From Modestobacter sp. VKM Ac-2985 (GTDB lineage Bacteria; Actinomycetota; Actinomycetes; Mycobacteriales; Geodermatophilaceae): a DNA stretch of 64,000 bases. The stretch spans positions 561,070-625,069 of the forward strand of contig NZ_JAPVBI010000003.1 of assembly GCF_026967925.1 (NCBI RefSeq), given 5' to 3'. Positions 7,393 to 16,130 of the stretch are shown here, piece after piece (the stretch's first letter is position 1; every line of letters begins with the position of its first letter). The notes beneath the pieces were generated by a model. That model had not been told where the DNA came from. It was given only the letters and a program-made list of their open reading frames with translations, and did no database searches. A program made the translations under genes and the position numbers.

Positions 7393-8169
7393 TCAGAGCC
7401 CGCCGGCCACCCGCAGCACCGCGCCCGAGACGTAGCCGGCCTCCGGCCCCAGCAGCCAGGCGATCGCCGGCGCGATCTCGTCCGGTTCCCCGGGGCGACC
7501 CATCGGCACCCGGGCCGTCACCCGCTCCAGCCGACCGGCGTCGCCCGCGCCGGCGTGGATGTCGGTGCGGACCAGCCCCGGCGCCACCGCGTTGACCCGG
7601 ACCCCGTCGTCCGCGAGCTCCTTCGCCAGCCCCATGGTCAGCGCATCGACCCCCGCCTTCGCCGCCGCGTAGTGCACGTACTCGTGCGCCGAGCCCAGCG
7701 TCGCCGCACTGGAGGAGACGGTGACGATCGCCCCACCCGGCCCACCCCGCCGCCGGGACATGACCTGCGCCGCCCGGCGGACGCACAGGACGACGCCCAG
7801 CAGGTTCACGTCGATCACCCGTCGGACGACGTCCACGGGAGTGTCGGCCAGGTCGCCGAGGTGCGCGGTCAGACCGGCGTTGGCGACGAGCCCGGTCACC
7901 GGGCCCAGGTCGGCCGCTGCGGCGAAGAGCGCGTCGACGTCCTCGGGGTCGACGACGTCGGCGCGCACGGCGACCGCCCGCACGCCGAGGTCGCGCGCGG
8001 CGGTCACCACGGCCGCTGCCTCACCGCGGCCCGACAGGTACCCGACGACCAGATCGTGGCCCTGCCGGGCGAGGTGGACGGCGGTGGCCGCACCGATGCC
8101 GCGGCTGCCGCCGGTCACCACCGTGACCGGGCGGGACGGAGCAGACGGCGCGGGCGGCGGGGTGGACAC
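7393..8169 (-). CDS. SDR family NAD(P)-dependent oxidoreductase
   Basis: 258 aa classical short-chain dehydrogenase/reductase. The cofactor motif TGGSRGIG is at 19-26, NAG at 97-99, and the catalytic Ser near 153 with Tyr167 and Lys171 (YVHYAAAK). The C-terminus GYVSGAVLRVAGGL is usual for FabG-like members. NADPH preference is suggested by the Arg in the Gly motif, but the substrate is unknown. The GTG start has CAGGAT 6 nt upstream and no Shine-Dalgarno, so a leaderless mRNA is likely. It is divergent from the next gene with only 60 bp between them. Confidence 0.92.
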   Translation of the reverse strand: MSTPPPAPSAPSRPVTVVTGGSRGIGAATAVHLARQGHDLVVGYLSGRGEAAAVVTAARDLGVRAVAVRADVVDPEDVDALFAAAADLGPVTGLVANAGLTAHLGDLADTPVDVVRRVIDVNLLGVVLCVRRAAQVMSRRRGGPGGAIVTVSSSAATLGSAHEYVHYAAAKAGVDALTMGLAKELADDGVRVNAVAPGLVRTDIHAGAGDAGRLERVTARVPMGRPGEPDEIAPAIAWLLGPEAGYVSGAVLRVAGGL

Positions 8170-8229
8170 GCGGTGATCCTGCCGCGCCGCAGGCCGGGAC
8201 TGTCACCCCCGCCCGGCAGACTGGACGAC

Positions 8230-8826
8230 GTGGACAACAGCCCCGAGGCCGCCCTCCGGCGACTGCACCCGCTGCTGGTCGAGGTGCGCGACGCACTGCT
8301 CGGCGGCCTGAGCGTCAGCCGGGAGATCCACGCGGCGCACGGCTGGCAGCCGGCCGCCGACCGGCACCTGGACCACCAGCTGGTCCGCCGGGAGGCGATG
8401 GAGCGGCTGCGCCCCTACGCCGAGCACGACGACCACCCCTTCGGCACCCAGCTGGAGCTGCTCGACCCCGGCAACGAGAACCTCGGGCTGCCGATGAGCG
8501 GGCTGATCCTGCGCACCCCCACCGAGGTGCTGCGGGTGTGGCACTCCGACGACGGGGAGCTGCCGGCCGCCGACACCCAGGGCCTTCGTGACTTCTACCG
8601 GCAGGCACCGGTCGCCCAGCAGCGCCTGCAGCTGGCGATCGACGGCGCTCCCGACCTGCGCCGTCGCGACCACCTGGCGCTGCTGTGGGCCGACGCGCGC
8701 ACCCTCGACCGGGAGCCGGACCTGGTCCGTTTCGACCTCGTCCGTCCACGCGACTGGGCCGGGCGCCGGGTGGAGGTCGACTGGCGGGTGGGCCTGCTCG
8801 ACCTGCTCGGCCGGCGCGCAGCCTGA
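8230..8826 (+). CDS. Conserved-looking hypothetical protein
   Basis: 198 aa from GTG 8230. I do not recognise a named family. It is acidic, mixed alpha/beta, has no membrane segment or signal peptide, and has excellent codon bias. Helical N-terminal part (LRRLHPLLVEVRDALLGG), then GNENLGLPMSGLILRTPTEVLRVW and a C-terminal VRPRDWAGRRVEVDW. The start has CAGACT 7 nt upstream and no Shine-Dalgarno. It is divergent from the SDR gene and 82 bp ahead of the CitE-like gene, so joint regulation with either is possible. Confidence 0.75.
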   Translation: MDNSPEAALRRLHPLLVEVRDALLGGLSVSREIHAAHGWQPAADRHLDHQLVRREAMERLRPYAEHDDHPFGTQLELLDPGNENLGLPMSGLILRTPTEVLRVWHSDDGELPAADTQGLRDFYRQAPVAQQRLQLAIDGAPDLRRRDHLALLWADARTLDREPDLVRFDLVRPRDWAGRRVEVDWRVGLLDLLGRRAA

Positions 8827-8908
8827 CCACCCGGCGTCGGGCACCGGGAACGCCACCCCGCGGCACCCCCACGGAGACCGGCGCACCCCCGGCCCCCACA
8901 ATGTCCCG

Positions 8909-9745
8909 GTGCACAGAGGCAGGAACGTAGACCCCGGAATCGCGCGCTCGTGGCTGCTGGTCAACGGCGCCCGCACGGAACTGTTCGACGAGGCGCACGA
9001 ATCGCGCGCCGACCAGATCGTGCTGGACATCGAGGACGCGGTCGACCCGGCCCGCAAGCCCGATGCCCGGGCCGACGTCGTCGAGTGGCTCTCCGTCCCC
9101 GGCAACCGGGCCTGGGTGCGGATCAACGACCACGCGACCCCGTTCTGGACCGACGACGTCGCCGCGCTCGCCGGGCTCCCCGGCCTGGCCGGCGTGATGC
9201 TCGCCAAGACCGAGGCCGCCGAGCACGTCACGGAGACCTACGACCGGCTGGGCGGCGCCACCCCGGTGCTGGCCCTGGTCGAGTCGGCGCTGGGCATCGA
9301 GGAGGCCGTGCGGATCGCCTCGGCCCGTGGCGCCTTCCGGCTCGCCTTCGGCAGCGGTGACTACCGGCGCGACACCGGCACCAGCGCCGACGACCTGGCG
9401 ATGGCCTACCCGCGCTCCCGCCTGGTCATCGCCAGCCGCGTCGGTGGCCTGCCGGGCCCGATCGACGGCCCCACGGTCAGCGCCAGCCACCCGATCCTGC
9501 GCGAGCAGTCGGCGCTGACGGTCTCCCTCGGCCTCACCGGCAAGCTCTGCCTGCAGCTGGACCAGCTGCCGGTGATCAACGAGGTCATCAGCCCGGCTCC
9601 GTCGGACGTCGCCTGGGCCCGGGACTTCCTGGCCGACTTCGACGCCCGCGGCCAGGTCATCCGCGACGGCAGCGACCTGCCCCGCCTCGGCCGGGCCCGC
9701 AAGATCGAGAAGCTGGCCACCGCGTTCGGCGTCGAGCCCTCCTGA
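8909..9745 (+). CDS. HpcH/HpaI aldolase / citrate lyase beta-like (CitE-like) protein
   Basis: 278 aa TIM-barrel lyase of the CitE/malyl-CoA lyase group. Visible signatures are VLDIEDAVDP near residue 35 (Mg-binding acidic cluster), WVRIND, MLAKTEAAEHV, LVESALGIEEA and FGSGDYRRD. The family cleaves CoA thioesters of hydroxy-dicarboxylic acids to acetyl-CoA or propionyl-CoA plus a 2-oxo acid. Without a CitDF neighbour it is a stand-alone CitE-like enzyme with an unknown substrate. The GTG at 8909 has CACAAT 6 nt upstream and no ribosome site, implying a leaderless start. A hairpin follows at 9760. Confidence 0.88.
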   Translation: MHRGRNVDPGIARSWLLVNGARTELFDEAHESRADQIVLDIEDAVDPARKPDARADVVEWLSVPGNRAWVRINDHATPFWTDDVAALAGLPGLAGVMLAKTEAAEHVTETYDRLGGATPVLALVESALGIEEAVRIASARGAFRLAFGSGDYRRDTGTSADDLAMAYPRSRLVIASRVGGLPGPIDGPTVSASHPILREQSALTVSLGLTGKLCLQLDQLPVINEVISPAPSDVAWARDFLADFDARGQVIRDGSDLPRLGRARKIEKLATAFGVEPS

Positions 9746-9759
9746 TCCGACTGCCGCAG

Positions 9760-9790
9760 ACGGCCCCCTCCCGCACCGGGAGGGGGCCGT
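9760..9790. terminator. Bidirectional hairpin between convergent genes
   Basis: ACGGCCCCCTCCC pairs with GGGAGGGGGCCGT across a short loop. It lies between the stops of the CitE-like gene (9745) and the leftward methyltransferase (9798) and can serve both. Confidence 0.85.
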
Positions 9791-9797
9791 TCGCGTC

Positions 9798-10568
9798 TCA
9801 GGCCTCCCGGACGGCGACGACCACGGTGGCCGCCAGGTCGTCGTCCTCGACCACCCGGGCGGTCAGCCCCGCGGCGGCGCACGCAGCCCGGGTCGCCGGG
9901 GCCTGCTGCCGGCCCGTCTCGATGAGCAGCGCGCCGCCGGGTGCCAGCCAGTCCGACGCCGCCGCCACCACCCGGCGCTGCACGTCCAGCCCGTCGACGC
10001 CGCCGTCCAGCGCGATCCGCGCCTCGTGGTCGCGGGCCTCGGGGGGCATGAGCCCGATCGCGTCGGTCGGCACGTAGGGCGCGTTCGCCACCAGCACGTC
10101 GACCCGGCCGCGCAACGACACCGGCAGGGCGTCGTACAGGTCGCCGACGTAGACCGACCCGGACACGTTGCGCCGGGCGCAGCGGACGGCGACCGGGTCG
10201 AGGTCGGCCGCGTGCAGCTCGACCGAGGGGACGGCGACCGCCACCGCCGCCCCCACCGCACCGACCCCGCAGCACAGGTCCAGGACGACCGCCCCCGGCA
10301 CCGCCCGGGCCACCGCCTCCCGCACCAGCAGCCGGGTGCGCTGCCGGGGCACGAACACCCCCGGCTCGACCACGAACCTCAGCCCGCAGAACTCCGCCCA
10401 GCCCAGCACCTGCTCCAGCGGCTCGCCCGCCACCCGCCGCGCGACGAGGCCGTCGAGCTGGGAAGCGGACGCGGCGGCCCCCACCAGCAGCACCGCCTCG
10501 TCCTCGGCGAACACGCACCCCGCCGCGCGCAGCCGGGCGACGACAGCAGGATCCGGCGCGGTGGACAT
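9798..10568 (-). CDS. PrmC-related protein N5-glutamine methyltransferase
   Basis: 256 aa. It has the PrmC/HemK layout: a helical N-terminus, GEPLEQVLGWAEFCGLRF, VFVPRQRT, the SAM motif DLCCGVGAVG and the methylation motif NAPYVP. Canonical PrmC has NPPY; NAPY fits the PrmC-related paralogue group of actinobacteria rather than the release-factor enzyme itself. The target is therefore unsure. The start is ATG 10568; longer reading frames upstream are low-complexity. The divergent sigma-like gene starts 85 bp away. Confidence 0.85.
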   Translation of the reverse strand: MSTAPDPAVVARLRAAGCVFAEDEAVLLVGAAASASQLDGLVARRVAGEPLEQVLGWAEFCGLRFVVEPGVFVPRQRTRLLVREAVARAVPGAVVLDLCCGVGAVGAAVAVAVPSVELHAADLDPVAVRCARRNVSGSVYVGDLYDALPVSLRGRVDVLVANAPYVPTDAIGLMPPEARDHEARIALDGGVDGLDVQRRVVAAASDWLAPGGALLIETGRQQAPATRAACAAAGLTARVVEDDDLAATVVVAVREA

Positions 10569-10590
10569 CGGCGGCCAGTGTGCCGCCTGG

Positions 10591-10619
10591 CTGACGGAAC
10601 ACGATCGCCCCGATACGGT
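10591..10619 (+). promoter_or_regulatory. Promoter of the ECF-like sigma gene
   Basis: -35 CTGACG at 10591-10596, a 17-bp spacer, and -10 TACGGT at 10614-10619. A 5' leader of about 27 nt would precede the GTG at 10653. Confidence 0.5.
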
Positions 10620-10652
10620 GCCGCCAGCGACGGCGGACCGGGAGGGGTGGGC

Positions 10653-11435
10653 GTGGACCAGCGGCAGGACGGCTTCCCGGCGTTCGTCGCCGAGCACGAG
10701 CATCAGCTGCGCGGCACCGCGCTCCTCCTCACCGCCGACCCGGTGGAGGCCGACGACCTGCTGGTGGCGGCCCTGGCGCGGACGCACCGGCGCTGGCGGC
10801 GGCTCGGCTCGCCGGCGGCCGCGCTGACCGACGCCCGGGAGGCGCTGCTGTCGGCCGCCCTCGGCCACACGCGGCTCCCGGCGGCCGGTCGGGGCAGCGC
10901 GCTGGTCGCGGGACCTCAGCACGAGCCCGACCGGCGGTGGCTGCGGGCGCTCGCCGAGCTGGACGCGCGCACCCGGGCGGTGGCCGTGCTCCGGCTGCAC
11001 GAGGGCGAGGACGAGGACGCCGTCGCGATGCTGCTGGGCTGCTCACCCGCCGAGGTCGGGGCCGCCCTCGCCGACGCCCTGGTCACCCTGAGCCCCCTCC
11101 TCGTGGACGAGCCCGCACCGCCGACGGAGCCGGCCGACCCGGTCGTCGACCCGCAGCCGGCGCCGGCGGTCCCGGGCCGGCCAGGGCCCCCCGTCCCCAC
11201 CACGGACCCCACCGACCCGTACGCGATCTACCGCCGCCCGGGGACCCCGGCCCCGCGACCGGGCCTGCGGCCACCACCCCCGCCGTCGCCCGCCGCGTCG
11301 GCCGCAACGGCGCCCGCCTCGTCGGCCGGACCGGCCCGGTCCGCAGCCCCGACGGCCGGCTCGGTGCCCGGGCCGGCCGCCGCCCGGCCGCACCCGGACG
11401 ACGACCCGTACGCGATCTACCGGAGGCCGACATGA
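10653..11435 (+). CDS. ECF-like (SigE-type) sigma factor with Pro/Ala-rich repeat tail
   Basis: 260 aa. Residues 1-55 look like a degenerate sigma region 2 (FVAEHEHQLRGTALLLTADPVEADDLLVAAL), and residues about 90-150 like region 4 (ALAELDARTRAVAVLRLHEGEDEDAVAMLLGCSPAEV). The normal tryptophan-rich region-2 helix is weak, so promoter binding may be altered. The last 100 residues are Pro/Ala-rich and carry the motif DPYAIYRRP twice, once near residue 190 and again at the very end. The GTG start has GGAGG 7 nt upstream. The next gene overlaps by 4 bp and encodes a single-pass membrane protein, the usual place for an anti-sigma factor. Sigma assignment is probable, not certain. Confidence 0.7.
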   Translation: MDQRQDGFPAFVAEHEHQLRGTALLLTADPVEADDLLVAALARTHRRWRRLGSPAAALTDAREALLSAALGHTRLPAAGRGSALVAGPQHEPDRRWLRALAELDARTRAVAVLRLHEGEDEDAVAMLLGCSPAEVGAALADALVTLSPLLVDEPAPPTEPADPVVDPQPAPAVPGRPGPPVPTTDPTDPYAIYRRPGTPAPRPGLRPPPPPSPAASAATAPASSAGPARSAAPTAGSVPGPAAARPHPDDDPYAIYRRPT

Positions 11436-12469
11436 CCGCGGACGCCGGTCAGGCCGTCGCGGAGCGGTTGCGCCGGCTCGCCGAGGGCGCACACCCGGTG
11501 GACGACGGCCGCACGGCGGCCCGCGCCGTCGCGCTGGACCGGCACCGCCGGCGCCGGGGAGCCGGCTGGGGCGCCGGCGTCCTGGCCGTCGTGCTGCTGG
11601 TCTCCGGCGCCTCGTTCGCCCGCACGGCGGTGACCGCGGCACCGGCGGCGGGGACCCCGGTCCCGGCTCCGATCACGAGCGCGTACGCCGCGCCGACCCC
11701 GGGGCTGGTCGAGGCGCCCGTCCGCGGCTCGCTCGCCGACGACGAGGAGTTCCTGACCGCGATGGCGGGCGCCGACTGGACCGACCCGACCGCGCCGGAC
11801 GGCCAGTTGGTCGACTGGGGCGGACCGTCGCCGGACCCGGGCACCCAGCGGGTGGTGTACGCCGCCGACGTCCCCGGGGGTCACCGGTGGGCGGTGGTGG
11901 TCGCCCGCTCCGGCCCGAGCTGGATGTGGGCGTGGTTCGCCGGGCCGCGCGGCGCGGAGCCGGCGGAGATGAGCCTGACCATCGGCTCGGTGCCGCTCAT
12001 GTCGCAGGAGCAGCTGGTGCTGATGGACGGCTCGGAGGCGACCGGCCCGCTGGTGGTGCTGGGCGAGCCCGGCGTGGAGGCCGAGTACTCCCCCGCCCTC
12101 GAACGCATGCCCGGCGGCGACCTGGTGCGGGGCTACGACCTGCTGCCGATGATCGACGGGGTGCCGCTCGGCGTGGTCGTCACCCCGGTCCTCTGGAGCG
12201 CCGGGGAGGTGCGGACCAGCAACGGGTCGGCACAGCAGCCGCTGTTCCCGATGTTCGCGCGCCAGCCACCGTCGTGGCCGGTCTACCCGGCCGGACCGGT
12301 CGACGATGCCCTCGTCGCGCCCTGTCTGGAGACGATCGGTCTGCTCGTGGAGCTTGAGGACGACGGCTACCTGAGCTACGAGGACACGAGCTACCAGGAG
12401 TCGAGCAGCGCAGAGCTGGCGGCCCGGGAGCACCAGATCGCCGCCTGCTTCCGGGCCGCCGGACAGTGA
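11432..12469 (+). CDS. Single-pass membrane protein, putative anti-sigma partner
   Basis: 345 aa. A 45-residue cytoplasmic N-terminus (QAVAERLRRLAEGAHPVDD, then Arg-rich) precedes one membrane helix at about 46-66, then a long extracytoplasmic domain with DGSEATGPLVVLGEPG and paired Cys residues near the C-terminus (PCLETIG and IAACFRA). The short charged N-terminus resembles those of membrane proteins paired with SigE-type factors. ATG overlaps the sigma gene stop by 4 bp, so the two are translated together. Binding to the sigma factor is inferred from position only; the outer domain is not recognised. Confidence 0.7.
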   Translation: MTADAGQAVAERLRRLAEGAHPVDDGRTAARAVALDRHRRRRGAGWGAGVLAVVLLVSGASFARTAVTAAPAAGTPVPAPITSAYAAPTPGLVEAPVRGSLADDEEFLTAMAGADWTDPTAPDGQLVDWGGPSPDPGTQRVVYAADVPGGHRWAVVVARSGPSWMWAWFAGPRGAEPAEMSLTIGSVPLMSQEQLVLMDGSEATGPLVVLGEPGVEAEYSPALERMPGGDLVRGYDLLPMIDGVPLGVVVTPVLWSAGEVRTSNGSAQQPLFPMFARQPPSWPVYPAGPVDDALVAPCLETIGLLVELEDDGYLSYEDTSYQESSSAELAAREHQIAACFRAAGQ

Positions 12470-12473
12470 GTGC

Positions 12474-13262
12474 TCAGAGCTGCCGGTAGGCGGCGTCCGG
12501 GACGTCGGTGACGAACATGTGCCCCGGCGCGTGGGTGATCGCGAACGGCGGCCGGGATGCCATCAGCGCCGCCTGCGGCGTCACCCCGCACGCCCAGAAC
12601 ACCGGGACGTCGCCGTCCGCGAGCTCCACCGGGTCGCCGAAGTCGGGCCGGGCCAGGTCCGCGATGCCCAGCGCGGCCGGTGACCCGACGTGCACCGGTG
12701 CCCCGTGCACCTGCGGCATCCGCGCGGTCACCTGCACCGCGGTGGCCACCAGGTGCCCGGGCACCGGGCGCATCGACACCACCAGCGGCCCGGACAGCCG
12801 CCCGGCCGGACGGCACGCCCGGTCCGTGCGGTACATCGACACGTTCCGCCCCTGCTCGATGTTGCGCACCGGCACCCCGGCGTCCAGCAGGGCGGTCTCG
12901 AAGCTGAAGCTGCAACCGATCAGGAACGCCACCAGGTCCTCGCGCCAGAGGTCGGTCACGTCGGTGGGCTCGTCGACCAGGCCGCCGTCCCGCCAGACCC
13001 GGTAGCGCGGCAGGTCGGTGCGCAGGTCGGCGCCCGGGGCCAGCGGGGTCTCCCAGGAGCCCGCGTCGGTCACGTCCAGCAGCGGCACCGGCTGCGGGTT
13101 GCGCTGGCCGAACAGCAGCATGTCCCAGGCCCAGTCCCGGGGCAGGACGACGAGGTTCGCCTGGGTGTGCCCGGGTGCCCAGCCCGACGACGGCACGGCG
13201 AGCCCGCCACGGAACGCGGCGCGGGCGGCCGCGGGGTCGGCGGCGGGGACGATCGTGGTCAC
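12474..13262 (-). CDS. DUF1445 (YcsI) family putative hydro-lyase
   Basis: 262 aa. The family pattern is clear: [11 protein letters not shown] at the start, [33 protein letters not shown] and a C-terminal FWACGVTPQ and [10 protein letters not shown]. Members include mitochondrial D-glutamate cyclase, which interconverts D-glutamate and 5-oxo-D-proline, and bacterial YcsI, which sits with 5-oxoprolinase genes. Here it also lies beside PxpABC genes, so a role in 5-oxoproline or D-glutamate metabolism is likely. It follows the GntR gene by 2 bp, so the regulator and this enzyme share a transcript. It is convergent with the putative anti-sigma gene. Confidence 0.9.
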   Translation of the reverse strand: MTTIVPAADPAAARAAFRGGLAVPSSGWAPGHTQANLVVLPRDWAWDMLLFGQRNPQPVPLLDVTDAGSWETPLAPGADLRTDLPRYRVWRDGGLVDEPTDVTDLWREDLVAFLIGCSFSFETALLDAGVPVRNIEQGRNVSMYRTDRACRPAGRLSGPLVVSMRPVPGHLVATAVQVTARMPQVHGAPVHVGSPAALGIADLARPDFGDPVELADGDVPVFWACGVTPQAALMASRPPFAITHAPGHMFVTDVPDAAYRQL

Positions 13263-13264
13263 GG

Positions 13265-13972
13265 TCAGCTCCTCGGGTGTGCCCGATGGGCGGCCAGCAG
13301 CTCGGCCTCCGAGTCGTGCAGGTAGGCCTCCAGCTCCTTGGCCGCCTGCTCGACCTCACCGGCGGTCAGCAGGTCCAGCAGGGCACGGTTGCGGCTGACG
13401 TAGGGCTCGTGCAGCCGCTGCGGCACGGCGATGGCGTGGAAGGCGAGCCGCAGTTCGGCGAGCAGCCGGGCCGTCGTCTCGTCGATCCGGCGGCTCCCGG
13501 CCAGCGCCACGAGCTGCTGGTGGAAGCGCATGTTGGCGGTGCCGGCCGCACCCCAGTCGCCGCGCCGGGCGGCGTCCTCGCCGGCGGCGACGGCGGCGTG
13601 CAGCGGCCGCAGCCGGACGGCGTCCAGCCCCTCCAGCCGGCGGACGACGTCGCACTCGATCGTCCGCCGCAGCCGGTAGAGGTCGACCAGGTCGTCCTCG
13701 TCCAGCTCGGGCACGAAGACCCCGCGGTGCAGCCGGTGCACCAGCAGGCCCTCGTGGGTGAGCAGCCGGAACGCCTCGCGCAGCGTGTTCCGGCTGACGT
13801 GCAGGACCTCGACCAGCTGCTCCTCCGACAGCCGGGTGCCCGGCGGCAGGTCGCCCTCGATCACCCGGGAGCGGAGCAGCTCGGCGACCCGTTCGGCAGT
13901 GCTGGACCGGTCGAAGCTGCGCACCTCGTGCGCCACGGTGCGCAGCCAGGTGGTGTCGGCGGACTCGGGCAT
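13265..13972 (-). CDS. GntR/FadR-type transcriptional regulator (FCD domain)
   Basis: 235 aa. The winged-helix part (about 22-90) has [35 protein letters not shown]; the rest is an all-helical FCD ligand domain with the metal-type His/Asp pattern ([20 protein letters not shown]). It is divergent from the Nramp/Pxp operon, and a perfect FadR-family palindrome lies in that operon's promoter. It probably represses the operon until a ligand such as 5-oxoproline or a derivative binds. The ATG start has CAGGAT 6 nt upstream and no Shine-Dalgarno. Confidence 0.92.
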   Translation of the reverse strand: MPESADTTWLRTVAHEVRSFDRSSTAERVAELLRSRVIEGDLPPGTRLSEEQLVEVLHVSRNTLREAFRLLTHEGLLVHRLHRGVFVPELDEDDLVDLYRLRRTIECDVVRRLEGLDAVRLRPLHAAVAAGEDAARRGDWGAAGTANMRFHQQLVALAGSRRIDETTARLLAELRLAFHAIAVPQRLHEPYVSRNRALLDLLTAGEVEQAAKELEAYLHDSEAELLAAHRAHPRS

Positions 13973-14028
13973 GCCGTCATCCTGCCGTCTCCGGATGTGT
14001 CCGCGCAGTTAAATGTCGTCCGATCCCC

Positions 14029-14058
14029 TTGAGGGATTGTTCAACAACTCTCTAGGTT
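14029..14058 (+). promoter_or_regulatory. Promoter with embedded FadR-type operator for the Nramp-Pxp operon
   Basis: -35 TTGAGG at 14029-14034 and -10 TAGGTT at 14053-14058 with an 18-bp spacer. The spacer contains TTGTTCAACAA at 14037-14047, a perfect palindrome that fits the FadR-subfamily consensus TNGTNNNACNA at every fixed position. Bound regulator would block the polymerase. Confidence 0.7.
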
Positions 14059-14118
14059 CGTCCGCCAAGGGCGCCAACCGACCACGGCAGGTGCCGTCCA
14101 CCCGACCTGGGAGCAGCC

Positions 14119-15354
14119 ATGGCCTCCACCCCTGCCGAGCCGTCCACCGCGCCCCCCGGGCGGCTGGCCTCGAGCACCCGCTCCACCCTGCTCGGCGCGA
14201 TGTTCCTGATGGCCACCTCGGCCATCGGCCCCGGCTTCATCACCCAGACGACCACCTTCACCGTGCAGCTGGGCGCGGCGTTCGCCTTCGCGATCGTCAT
14301 CTCGATCTTGATCGACATCGCGCTGCAGCTGAACGTCTGGCGGGTCATCGGCGTCAGCGGCCGGCGCGCGCAGGAGCTGGGCAACCTGGTCGCCCCGGGC
14401 CTGGGCTGGGTGATGGCCGCCTTCCTGCTGATCGGCGGGCTGGTGTTCAACATCGGCAACGTCAGCGGCGCGGGCCTGGGCACCAACGCCATGCTCGGGC
14501 TCGACCCCAAGCTCGGCGGGGCGCTGTCGGCGCTGATCGCCATCGGCATCTTCCTGAGCAAGCGCGCCGGGGTGGCGGTCGACCGGATCGTCGTCGTCCT
14601 CGGGCTGGTGATGATCGTGCTGACCACCTACGTCGCGATCACCTCCGGCCCACCGGTGGGCGAGGCGCTGCGCAACGTCGTGCTGCCCGAGGACATCGAC
14701 GTCCTGGCGATCACCACGCTGGTCGGCGGCACGATCGGCGGCTACATCGTCTACGCCGGCGCCCACCGGCTGCTCGACTCGGGCATCTCCGGCCCCGGCC
14801 GGGTCCGGGACATCACCCGCGGCTCCGTCACCGGCATCCTGATCACCGCCGTGATGCGGGTCGTGCTCTTCCTGGCGATCCTCGGCGTGGTCACCGGCGG
14901 CGCGGCGCTCGACCCGACCAACCAGGCGGCGTCCGCCTTCGAGCAGGCCGCCGGCGAGGTGGGCCTGCGGGTGTTCGGCATCGTGTTGTGGGCCGCGGCG
15001 ATCACCAGCGTCATCGGTGCCTCCTACACCTCGGTGTCCTTCGTGACCTCCCGGACGACGACCTCCGACCGCACCCGCACCCTGTTGGTCGTCGGCTTCA
15101 TCGCGTTCACCTCGCTGGTCTACGTGCTGATCGGCACCGCACCCACGACGCTGCTGGTCTTCGCCGGGGCGTTCAACGGGCTGCTGCTGCCGATCGGGAT
15201 CGCCGTCCTGCTCTGGGTGGCCACCCGACGCACCGACCTGCTCAACGGCTACCGCTACCCGCGCTGGCTGCTGGTCATCGGCTGGGTCGCCTGGCTGATC
15301 ACGCTGTACCTGGCGATCAACTCGATCCGTCCGGTCATCGACCTGTTCGCGTGA
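14119..15354 (+). CDS. Nramp-related transporter (YcsG-like)
   Basis: 411 aa with about 11 membrane helices. The first helix has [11 protein letters not shown] where metal-transporting Nramp proteins have DPGN, so the classical metal-binding Asp is absent. The same variant accompanies YcsF/YcsI genes in other bacteria (ycsG of Bacillus subtilis). Uptake of 5-oxoproline or another organic acid is therefore more likely than Mn2+ transport; this is inference. ATG 14119 has GGGAGCAGCC just upstream. It is the first gene of a unit that runs without gaps over 14 bp to 18281. Confidence 0.88.
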   Translation: MASTPAEPSTAPPGRLASSTRSTLLGAMFLMATSAIGPGFITQTTTFTVQLGAAFAFAIVISILIDIALQLNVWRVIGVSGRRAQELGNLVAPGLGWVMAAFLLIGGLVFNIGNVSGAGLGTNAMLGLDPKLGGALSALIAIGIFLSKRAGVAVDRIVVVLGLVMIVLTTYVAITSGPPVGEALRNVVLPEDIDVLAITTLVGGTIGGYIVYAGAHRLLDSGISGPGRVRDITRGSVTGILITAVMRVVLFLAILGVVTGGAALDPTNQAASAFEQAAGEVGLRVFGIVLWAAAITSVIGASYTSVSFVTSRTTTSDRTRTLLVVGFIAFTSLVYVLIGTAPTTLLVFAGAFNGLLLPIGIAVLLWVATRRTDLLNGYRYPRWLLVIGWVAWLITLYLAINSIRPVIDLFA

Positions 15355-15368
15355 GGGAGGCTGTCGAC

Positions 15369-16130
15369 ATGACCCGTGTGGACCTGAACTCCGACCTCGG
15401 CGAGGGCTTCGGCCAGTGGACGCTCGGCGACGACGACGCGCTCCTGGGCGTGGTCACCAGCGCCAACGTCGCCTGCGGCTTCCACGCCAGTGACGCCTCG
15501 ATCATGCGGCGGGTCTGCGCGAAGGCCGTCGAGTCCGGCGTGGCGATCGGCGCCCAGGTCGGCTACCGCGACCTGCCGGGCTTCGGCCGGCGGTTCATCG
15601 ACGTGGAGCCCGAGGCGCTGACCGCCGACGTCGCCTACCAGATCGGCGCGCTGGAGGGCTTCGCCCGGATCGCCGGCGACCGGGTGCGCTACGTCAAGCC
15701 GCACGGCGCGCTCTACAACGCGATCGTGCACCACGAGGAGCAGGCGGCTGCGGTGGTCGCGGCCGTCGTCGCCTACGACCGGACGCTGCCGGTGCTCGGC
15801 CTGCCCGGGTCGGTGTGGCTGCGGCTGGCCGCCGAGGCGGGGCTGACCGTGGTGCACGAGGCGTTCGCCGACCGCGCCTACACCCCGGCGGGCACCCTGG
15901 TGTCCCGCCGGCTCCCGGGCGCGGTGCTGCACGACCCGGCCGAGATCGCCGCCCGGTGCGTGGCCATGGCCACCGGCGAGCCGATCACCGACGTCGAGGG
16001 TGGCGAGCTGACCCTGCAGCCCGGGTCGATCTGCGTGCACGGCGACACCCCGGGTGCCGTGGAGATCGCCCGGCAGGTGCGTGCGGCGCTGACCACGGCG
16101 GGGGTCGAGCTGGCCCCCTTCACCGGCTGA
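15369..16130 (+). CDS. pxpA: 5-oxoprolinase subunit PxpA (LamB/YcsF family)
   Basis: 253 aa. The N-terminal signature [48 protein letters not shown], and the C-terminal [12 protein letters not shown] are all present and the length is normal. With PxpB and PxpC it forms an ATP-dependent enzyme that opens 5-oxo-L-proline to glutamate. Start ATG 15369 has GAGGGAGG about 9 nt upstream. It lies 14 bp after the transporter gene. The assignment is firm because all three subunits follow in order. Confidence 0.95.
   Translation: MTRVDLNSDLGEGFGQWTLGDDDALLGVVTSANVACGFHASDASIMRRVCAKAVESGVAIGAQVGYRDLPGFGRRFIDVEPEALTADVAYQIGALEGFARIAGDRVRYVKPHGALYNAIVHHEEQAAAVVAAVVAYDRTLPVLGLPGSVWLRLAAEAGLTVVHEAFADRAYTPAGTLVSRRLPGAVLHDPAEIAARCVAMATGEPITDVEGGELTLQPGSICVHGDTPGAVEIARQVRAALTTAGVELAPFTG

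Noticed and set aside
10026-10652. N-terminal extension of the sigma-like gene opposite the methyltransferase
   Set aside because: It is antisense to a clear PrmC-like gene; GTG 10653 has a GGAGG site and an upstream promoter.
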